Source: Diadema setosum
Lineage: Eukaryota > Echinodermata > Echinoidea > Diadematoida > Diadematidae
Assembly (NCBI GenBank): GCA_033980235.1
Contig: CM067066.1
Location: forward strand, 27,751,976 to 27,815,975
DNA: 64,000 nucleotides
Direction: 5' to 3'
Below are positions 56,198 to 64,000 of this stretch, piece after piece (position 1 is the stretch's first letter; each line of letters begins with the position of its first letter). Position numbers and translations under genes: made by a program. The notes beneath the pieces were generated by a model, which was not told the DNA's origin, did not search any database, and worked only from the letters and a program-made list of their open reading frames with translations.

Positions 56198-56619
56198 ATA
56201 CATACATACATATATGGCATGTACAGTATACATGCACAAAGAATTACATGATTGTGTGATAATGTCAGAATGTGTAAAAGCAATCATTGGGTAACTTGTA
56301 TCCCTCTCATTTATTCCAGTATTGTCATGAACATAGAATATGAACAATGATATGAATGTTGCATTGATTTCCACAGACATTATTAACCTCATTTAGAGCC
56401 ATTAGATCAATAGTCAAATGAGGCATATTTTCTTCACCCAATTTTGTCATTGTCACATTGATTGTGTGGGTAAAGTGGTAGAATTCGCTTGTATGTCATT
56501 GCTGCATACATTTATTCTAAACTGTATTTGAAGATGGCCTTTGTCACTGATAGTATAATTATGACCAAAGACCTATCAAAGTTTTGTCAGGTTGGCATGT
56601 GAGCTTTGCTAATGGTCTT

Positions 56620-56659
56620 TCTCTTCTTCTTCTTCTTCTTCTTCTTCTTCTTCTTCTTC

Positions 56660-56690
<31 letters not shown>

Positions 56691-56699
56691 GGGGGGGGA
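56620..56699. repeat. (CTT)n repeat with poly-T/poly-G
   Basis: CTT trinucleotides to about 56681, then T and G runs. Confidence 0.95.
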
Positions 56700-56995
56700 A
56701 GTATTTTTATCTTGTTCTCTTTAATCTCATTCTTCATAAGAAACTTTATCTTTTCATCTTTTTTATGGTGGCAGTGCAATTCCCAAGAAAATCATGTTTT
56801 TACCGCACTGTTCAATCAAAGTGGAATCAGTTTTATGCCTTTGTCGCATTGTTATTGATATTAAGTAAAAAAAAAAAATGAAAACAATGATGGCAATAAT
56901 GATGTTTGAGATGATTATGCACTACTCTAGTGATTATCATCTCCATCATCATTTTCAGTTATGATGAGAATGATTGAAGCCATTGTCCAATATCT

Positions 56996-57000
<5 letters not shown>

Positions 57001-57055
<55 letters not shown>
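57001..57055. repeat. (TA)n microsatellite
   Basis: Pure TA dinucleotides. The AAT repeat at 57465-57492 is a separate tract. The DNA between them and up to 57737 has no recognised gene. Confidence 0.95.
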
Positions 57056-57062
<7 letters not shown>

Positions 57063-57737
57063 TCATGTTTGGCACTGCCTTGATACAAGAAGCACATAAG
57101 GCATGATCAAATGTTGCTCGACAAAATAAATTCACTGCACACTGATCTTTTTCTGATTATATTGGAATTGAATAATTTTTTTTTATGTTTTGAAGTTAAG
57201 GGATGGGGATCAGGGGTTGAGTGATACTTTTTTAATGATTGTTAAATGTTTTTTAGGGGCAACATGTGTGGGTTCACATGCCTACGGGCAATAGTAAATG
57301 TATTTACTTTTGTGTGCCCTGACCCTCATGTAGTCTCCATTCATTTCATTTTCACATTGTGTAACGTGTACAGTACAGTGTATCCTTTGTAATGTTCATT
57401 CTGGTTTTTGTTTCATGTTTGTGATGTTAATGATATGTATCCTATAGTCTTTTCTTGGTCGAATAAATAATAATAATAATAATAATAATAATACACGTTA
57501 TTGTTATGATTATCATAATACATTGACACCTTCAGTTCTGAGCAAGCCTACAGACTGAGATAAAGAACACAAAACATCATTAAACTAAAAGAGGAAATGT
57601 GAACGTCAGAAGTCAAGCTCCATGGTAACAGATAGGTATCTTCTGCAGCGCACTCCCCTTATGATGAACACGGCTATTACGGAACTCTTGTTGTGACGAA
57701 GTAACAAATTTGACCCTTAAGTTCTTGTATTACATAC

Positions 57738-57743
57738 TTTATT
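57738..57743 (-). terminator. poly(A) signal of PAN-domain gene
   Basis: AATAAA on the minus strand, about 119 bases after the TAA of the PAN-domain gene. Confidence 0.6.
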
Positions 57744-57861
57744 GTTCGGCTGTAACCAAATTCAGATATCTCGAAAGAAACCTGCCGGTACCCAAGACTT
57801 AAAACAGAAGTCGCATGTATTACATAATCTAGGATAGACAACATGACCCATCCCAACCCTT

Positions 57862-58502
57862 TTACTTGTCGTCCCCATCACTGTCAACGTCACTGTTATC
57901 ACTGTCATCATCCTTACTGCCATCATCACTGTCATCGTCACTGTTATCACTGTCATCATCCTTACTGTCATCATCTGTCTCACCATCGGCCTCTCTCTTT
58001 GGGGTTGGTCCTAGTTCTGTAGACGGCGTTACCCCGGGCGTTGCTAATTCCCTGTTGGTGCGTGTGATCTCATGGGTGGTGATATGATGGCCATTCCAGT
58101 GTGTTGCATGTGTGGTACGAGCCCAAGGATATGACACATCAGTCGACGTGTCGGGTGTTACCGTGCTTGAACTTGATCCCGGGCCTCGACGAAAATTTAT
58201 CCCGCATGTCTCCTCCGTCCTGAGCGCGTAGTGTCGGCAGCATCCACTCGGTTTGGAAACCGCCCCTTCAGGGTGTGTCAGAAGAGAAACAGAATTCAGT
58301 TGGCACCGTTTCCCCCGAGATCTGGGCCCCGTATATTGACCGAATTCGTCGATGACGTCTATGGAATGGCAGGAAAGGTTGCGGAGGCAGGCTGCGGCGC
58401 ATCGCGTCGTCGATCGCACCCGGAATTCTTTGATGACAAACTGGTCTCGCAGGCAGGTGTAGCCTAATTGCTCAGGATCGTGCTTGAATTGACCGCATAG
58501 TC
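57862..58502 (-). CDS. PAN-domain gene exon 2
   Basis: Codes from the split Arg codon before LCGQFKHDPEQLGYTC to the stop after DSDGDDK. The open frame extends upstream into intron to 58659 with low-complexity CVCVFCLFVCLFVC, from (AAAC)n/(AC)n DNA, which is not part of the protein. Confidence 0.78.
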
Positions 58503-59551
58503 CTGCATTGACCAACGCACAGAGGAGAGACGCATGGTTGCTTGGTTGAGAAGAAATCCCGTACAATGATGCTCGTTTACAAGCTCTCGATCGATATTTT
58601 AGACAAACAAACACACAAACAAACAAACAAACAAACAAACAAAATACGCACACACACACACACGCTCACACGAAGCAAAAGACAAAACAAAAACAAACTA
58701 TAAACCGTATCAAAAATCAAAACTTGATTTCAGTCTGTCATTGCACCACGTTTCTTTATCCATTTCTATCTACTTTTGCGTGGAGTGACTGCAAAATTAC
58801 ATGAATATATTTATCTGTATCAGATGCTTGAATATCGGTCTCTGTTTGAAATAACCCTGAATTATCCTACACAAACTATAGGCCTAGATAACTTTTCAAC
58901 ACGAAAACAATCATGACATCACTGTAGTTAATAGCAATTATTATTATTATAAAACGCGTTTGTACGATATAGCGGATAAAGGAAAAGCATGCAGTTATAA
59001 AGAGTCGTTATTTCCTATTCTCGTATACAGGTAAAAATGGAATTGCCTCAGTGAAACAGCTCTGTAAAAAAAGAAAAAAAAATATCACGTGTATTTACGC
59101 ACGAAATAATATCGAAATGAAATAGAGTTTGATGACTCATTAAAACATATTTTGACGGACATGATATTCATTTTTGTTTTAATCCAGAAAGGGGAAGAAA
59201 GAAATGAAAAATTTACAATTTGAACTACAAAGCAAACTTCCAGAGTTAACACACACACACACACACAATCATGCACCCATCAATATACAAACTCTAATAG
59301 GCCTTTAACCAATAACCACATGTATTTCAAACAGATCTTTTTTTTCTCTACTCAAAATTTCGAGAATTCCTGTGTAAAACTTGTTATTTATCACCGACTC
59401 TCGTAACTGAAATCACCTGCCATAGTCAATGAAACACACACAAACACACTTTAAAAGTTAATGAAAACTTACGGGGTACAGCGGGAGGCATCTGAACCAC
59501 GAGTCCTACATTCAAAATGAGTAGGATGAAAATGATTTGAAACTGGCACAT
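57862..59551 (-). CDS. secreted PAN/apple-domain protein with Asp/Ser-rich tail (two exons)
   Basis: Exon 1 is 59551-59473 and exon 2 is 58502-57862. The donor GTAAGT and the acceptor CAATGCAG have matching phase, giving 239 residues. Residues 1-20 (MCQFQIIFILLILNVGLVVQ) are a signal peptide, so the product is probably exported. Residues 29-126 contain nine cysteines, including RCAAACLRNLSC (60-71), KRCQL and GCCRH, a PAN/apple-like disulfide pattern; such domains bind proteins or sugars. The middle is Thr/Ser/His-rich. Residues 199-239 are almost only Asp and Ser with a 16-residue tandem duplication, a composition that can bind calcium and occurs in some biomineral matrix proteins. Function is inference. 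A TATA-like CCTATAAACA lies about 105 bases upstream of the ATG. Confidence 0.75.
59473..59551 (-). CDS. PAN-domain gene exon 1 (signal peptide)
   Basis: Encodes MCQFQIIFILLILNVGLVVQ, then MPPAVP, and one base of the next codon. The donor is GTAAGT. Too short to be found by frame length alone; identified from signal peptide, donor and phase agreement with exon 2. Confidence 0.7.
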
Positions 59552-59699
59552 CGTAAACCCAGCGGATGTTCAGTATCCCGAAAAGCGTAAAAACCCTCAG
59601 TGCATCGTTCATCCGTGTGATGGCGAATGCCAACTTCAGCTGCAGCAAAATGTTTATAGGATGTGATCCTCAGAACGAAATTTTAGTGATCGCGACAAA

Positions 59700-61880
59700 T
59701 AGTGCAAACTATCGAGTCATTGTCCAACGTTTAATTTCTTCCTTTCCTTTTTCTCTGTCTCATTGTTCTTCTTGCTGCCCATTTCCTCCTTTTTTTCTCC
59801 TCCTGGTTTTCCTCCTCCTTCCCTTCTGCAGAACTTCTTTACCATGTAGAATCGAGCAACGCAAGAATTGGTGGAATAATGCACGCAGTCAACCGAGCAG
59901 AACAAAAGTCTAATTACATCCGATTGAAATCAATATTAATGTGCAGTTGTATATAAGAATGTCAAAATCATATTTCTGTTGTCTGCCTGGCACAGAAACG
60001 TGTTGGAGTTCCCATCGCGTCTGTACCAACCAGTGCTTCCTTCTATATGTTTTAAAGTGGCAAACGGAGACTTTTACACCGAATATTATAGACTGACGTC
60101 TCGTCAGCAGAACAGATCGTGTGATTCGCGTATACGATTATATTCCTTCGATTTACATATGCTCAGAACATTCGTTTAAATCGTTTAAATATTATTTCCA
60201 ATTGTCCATCAGTATCTGCCGGCTGCTTTTGATTTCTGTTCTTCTCTGACTGTTCCTTGATTCAAGAATAACTATGAAATACGAAATGTGAGAACTCGGA
60301 CGTAATGGATTCATTCAAATCAGTTTCCCGTATTATTAATACGCTCGCCGCAGCAAGAAAGCAAACGTGAAAGTGCAGCCAGATGTTGGCTGTCGATTGG
60401 CTCATTCCAAGACTTCTTGTGGACTCGCTGCAGGGCATGAAGCAAATAAATGGGCAGAATCATATTTGTACGAAACGGTGATTAGTTTGCTCAACAAAAA
60501 TATCAATCGACAGGGTTGCCCTTGCCATCGCAGCGCTGTTCCTTATCTTTTTAAGTCTTTTTCTTGACTTTTTTCATCGTTTGGTTTTGATCCTCATTTT
60601 CTATTCCGTGTATATATGCTGTTGTCATGGAAGCGGTGATGCTAGCACTTTCCAACAATATGGTAACGAATGTGTTTGCGGAACATTTGCCTTAAAGGAA
60701 ATATTGTATTCGATGATATTGATAGAATCAGAGCAAAAGTGTCAAAGTGATCGGATGCAGAAAGTTGCAAAAATTTGAAGGGTTAAAGAAAAAGAAAAAC
60801 TACAGCCCCTTTAGTCATACACAATTCCTAAAAACGAAAATGAACAGCCAATGAACCTATGCACAGATTGTCGATGGTACATGGAAAAATTCTGTCGGTA
60901 TGTGTATTGTTATCATATTAGCATTAATGTTGTTATTGTTATCATTATTGCTGCATTATTGCCATTTAACAATACCTTTAGCTACTGTGTAACTAGCATG
61001 ATCGTGTCTTCATTATCATCATCGCAGAAAGTTTTGATGTCCTCTTGCGTCGAGCAATCGCATTTACCGACATCAGGGATTACTCATTCGCAATTTGGAT
61101 TGTAAAAGTTCCTCTCTGTTTTTTTTTTTCTCTTAAAATTGTATATTTCAGTGAACGCGCAAAGCATAAATTGTAGGGGCCTATATAGTGCTTAAAATGT
61201 TCACTTCTTAAGCTTGCATCGTTTAGCATACTGGATACTTCGATTGTAAAATGAGATTCAATGAGAACTGACTTAAAGCACAAATGCTTGTCAGGAAATT
61301 TCTATAAAGGTGATCAATCTTCTTGATGTTCTTTTTATTTCATTCGATGTAACTTGTAGAGGAAAGAATTCTTAAAAGTACACTAAAATAGTTATCTGTA
61401 ATGATAATTATGTATGAAATAATTTGGAGTTATTCTTTCCCCACGCAGAATTTTTCTTAAACCTTGTGAACTTTTGTAGTTATCAGTGTGTTGACTATGC
61501 ATCGATCGGTAGCCTAGATTCGTATATTTGACAAAATCGCTTTCTCCCCTCTATACAAACAAATGGCCTTGATCATGACCAACGATGTCATCAGTCCCAT
61601 TCTCAGCTGCTTGCTTTAAATCGATCATTTTGTTGAAACTTCGGTTTTGAAGAGATGAGTAAATGTACCTACCCATATCCCTGTTAAATCGAGAAATTCT
61701 AGGCAGCATAAATCAGCATCAAAAAGGCAATGCTGGAGTTCAAGATCAAGTCGAACAGAGAGACTCATCTTTCACTGAAAATGTACATTAGACAAAAAAA
61801 AGCAATGCCCCATGATACCACATTTTGTCCCAATACCGGTGTGTTTCTGCTACTTTTATATAAGTGATTGAAATGTTGTC
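59700..61880. other. gene-free DNA
   Basis: No protein-like frame, RNA gene or defined repeat recognised. A pyrimidine-rich stretch lies at 59730-59830. Confidence 0.5.
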
Positions 61881-61899
61881 ATATATGTCCATATCATGG

Positions 61900-62505
61900 G
61901 CGTAAATCCCGGGGGGATGGGGGGGGGGGGATATATCCCCCCTGAAATGGAGGAGGGGGGGATGGCCTGTACAATCATCCCCCCCCCCCCTGAATTTTGA
62001 GGGGAAAAAATGGAGGAAGCAGAAATGTGATTTGATCAATTTTGGCATATTGCATGACGTTTGTACGCCGGCCTTCAGACAGGTAACAGAGCTGAACAGT
62101 ATTCTATCTTGTAGGAAAATGTATAATTTTCTCAAGCGCTCGCTCGCTTCGCTCGCTCGCGAAGAAAGTAACATCGACATACACTGTAAGGTATGGCTCA
62201 GGCGTTGACAACGTCAAATAGTATAGGTCTACATATAAACATGCTATGACGCGAGTAACTGGGGACCATCTGCAAAATATGTACGAAAACATACAAACAA
62301 ACAATAACAACAACTTTATCGCCAAAATTGAACCACCTCCATTTCCTGAATCATTCCTGAGAAACGACAGTGACTGATGACTCAGTCGGATACATCTATG
62401 GGCATACCAAGGGAAGATCAGGGATGTCGAATCTATGGGGGGCAAAGGGGCATTTGCCCCGCCCCGAAGGAAGTGTTTAGACAGACAAATCATTTATCCC
62501 CCAAG
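61900..62505. repeat. remnants of GC-rich dispersed repeats
   Basis: G runs with inverted C runs at 61910-61992, a CGCTCGCTCGCTTCGCTCGC tract at 62138-62162, and GGGGCAAAGGGGCATTTGCC at 62440-62460. They look like pieces of the families seen at 50.9-53.1 and 62.8-64.0 kb. Confidence 0.5.
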
Positions 62506-62819
62506 CAATTCCCGAGATGAGGACAAATTTCGAACTTTCTTAATGGAAAATTGTCCAAATATCGCCAGAACTATGCACCAGATCGTTGTACTGCAATCAT
62601 GAACATGCAAAAGGTCCGCTATACAGGATAAGGGATACACTTTTGACATAGACGTATATTCCCTAATTTATCGAAGAGTGTGCAGCAGATTCAGCAACCT
62701 AATATGTATAGAGGCGTCGATGGGGGGGGGGGGGGTATGGTTCTCAAATAAAAGTGGGACAAACAAAAGCGAAAAATATAGCTACAAACGGCAGTATTTG
62801 GAGTGTAAAATTTTAAAAT

Positions 62820-64000
62820 TTTAAAGCTCGCTCGCTCCGCTCGCTCGCATTCTTAACCGCTATGCCATTCTCCTGATGTTGCTGCCAGTGATTGACAGCA
62901 GGTGCACCCGGTGCGCCCCCCTTAATTTCCAAAGCGAAAATATAGCTACAAACGACAGTTTTTAGGACTGGAAAATGTCAAAATTTTCAAGCTCACTCGC
63001 TTCGCTCGCTAGCATTTAATCAGTATGCCATTCTCCTGATGTTGCTGCCAGTAATTGCCGGCAGTTGCGCCCGGTGTGCCCCCTTAATTTCCAAAGCGAA
63101 AAAATACAGCCACAAACGGCAGTCTTTGGACTGTAAAATGTCAAAATTTTCAAGCTCGCTCGCTCCGCTCGCTCGCATTTAACCGCTGTGCCATTCTCCT
63201 GATGTTGCTGCCAGTAATTGCCGGCAGTTGCACTCGGTGTGCCCCCTAAATTTCCAAAGCGAATAAGTATAGCTACAAACGGCAGTTTTTAGACAGTAAA
63301 ATGTCAAAATTTTCAAACTCGCTCGCTCCGCTCGCTCGCATTTCATCTCTATGCCATTCTCCTGATGTTGCTGCCAGTGATTGTGAGCAGGTGCGCCCCC
63401 CTTAATTTCCAAAGCGAAAAATATAGCTACAAACGGCAGTTTGGGGACTGTTAAATGTCAAATTTTCGAAGCTCGCTCGCTTCGCTCGCTCGCATTTAAT
63501 TATTATTCCATTCTCCTGATGTTGCTGCCAGTAATTGCCAGCAGTTTTCGCCCGGTGCGCCCCCTTAATTTCCAAAGCGAAAAATATAGCTACAAACGGC
63601 AGTTTTTGGACTGTCAAATGTCAAAATTTTGAAGCTCGCTCGCTTCGCTCGCTCGCATTTAATCATTATGCCATTCTCCTGATGTTGCTGCCAGTAATTG
63701 CCAACAGTTTTTGCCCGGTGCGCCCCCTTAATTTCCAAAGCGAAAAAATACAGCCACAAACGACAGTTTTTGGGACTGGAAAATGTCAAAATTTTCAATT
63801 TCCAAAGCGAAAAATATAGCTACAAACGGCAGTTTTTGGACTGTCAAATGTCAAAATTTTGAAGCTCGCTCGCTTCGCTCGCTCGCATTTAATCATTTTG
63901 CCATTCTCCTGATGTTGCTACCAGTAATTGCCAGCAGTTTTCGCCCGGTGCGCCCCCCCCCCCCCCTTAATTTCCAAAGCGAAAAATTACTAGTACAGCC
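62820..64000. repeat. tandem array of about 163-bp units, running off the window
   Basis: Seven copies of CTCCTGATGTTGCTGCCAGT-type sequence start near 62875, 63038, 63200, 63364, 63518, 63681 and 63911 (GATGTT positions). Each unit also has TTAATTTCCAAAGCGAAAAA, ATAGCTACAAACGGCAGTTT and GCTCGCTCGCTTCGCTCGC. Spacing is 154-164 bp except the last (230 bp), which includes a partial extra unit. Open minus-strand frames with CERAKRASF words arise from the repeat, and the period is not a multiple of three. Confidence 0.9.

Overview
The window looks like nuclear DNA of a marine deuterostome invertebrate, most probably an echinoderm. Three observations support this. The histone H4 has cysteine at position 73, where most animals have threonine and, as I recall, sea urchin H4 has cysteine. 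Both histone genes end in the animal histone 3' stem-loop, followed by the purine-rich element CAAGAAAGA or a close variant, as in sea urchin histone genes. The rest is AT-rich and intron-rich, and full of microsatellites, miniature inverted-repeat elements (MITEs) and foldback elements, with no bacterial-type operons. I cannot name the species.

Layout. 1-11.9 kb is almost gene-free: microsatellites, a MITE, LINE remnants and one weak candidate spliced transcript. 11.95-12.12 kb holds an unrecognised candidate coding exon on the minus strand. 13.2-14.8 kb carries divergent, intronless replication-dependent H4 (minus) and H3 (plus) genes. 15.0-16.5 kb is a decayed LINE. 18.5-21.1 kb holds two different foldback elements; the first is built almost entirely from an 18-bp palindrome. 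21.68-22.53 kb is an intronless ELOVL-type fatty-acid elongase. 23-28 kb is repeat-rich.

From 28.3 to 50.6 kb there is one nine-exon gene for a lysosomal serine carboxypeptidase of the cathepsin A family. Its introns hold many mobile elements. Intron 1 contains a complete, very young 8.6-kb Ty3/gypsy LTR retrotransposon (29889-38513) with two 497-bp LTRs that I see differing at one base and a TGAC target duplication. A textbook -1 frameshift site sits at its gag/pol junction, and a one-base break interrupts the integrase. Exons 1-7 of the cathepsin gene read cleanly. Exon 9 reads as the family only if several one-base insertions, mostly in homopolymers, are allowed for, which points to sequence error or recent decay.

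50.9-53.1 kb is a GC-rich repeat block with an 855-bp near-identical tandem duplication. 53-57.8 kb is MITE-rich and non-coding. 57.86-59.55 kb (minus) is a two-exon gene for a secreted PAN/apple-domain protein with an Asp/Ser tail. 59.6-62 kb shows nothing I recognise. 62.8 kb to the window end is a tandem array of about 163-bp units, each carrying a GCTCGCTCGCTTCGCTCGC-type motif.

The host genes (histones, elongase, cathepsin A, PAN protein) have no obvious functional link; they are neighbours in a region shaped by mobile elements. The most unusual structure is the palindrome-built foldback element at 18510-20217.
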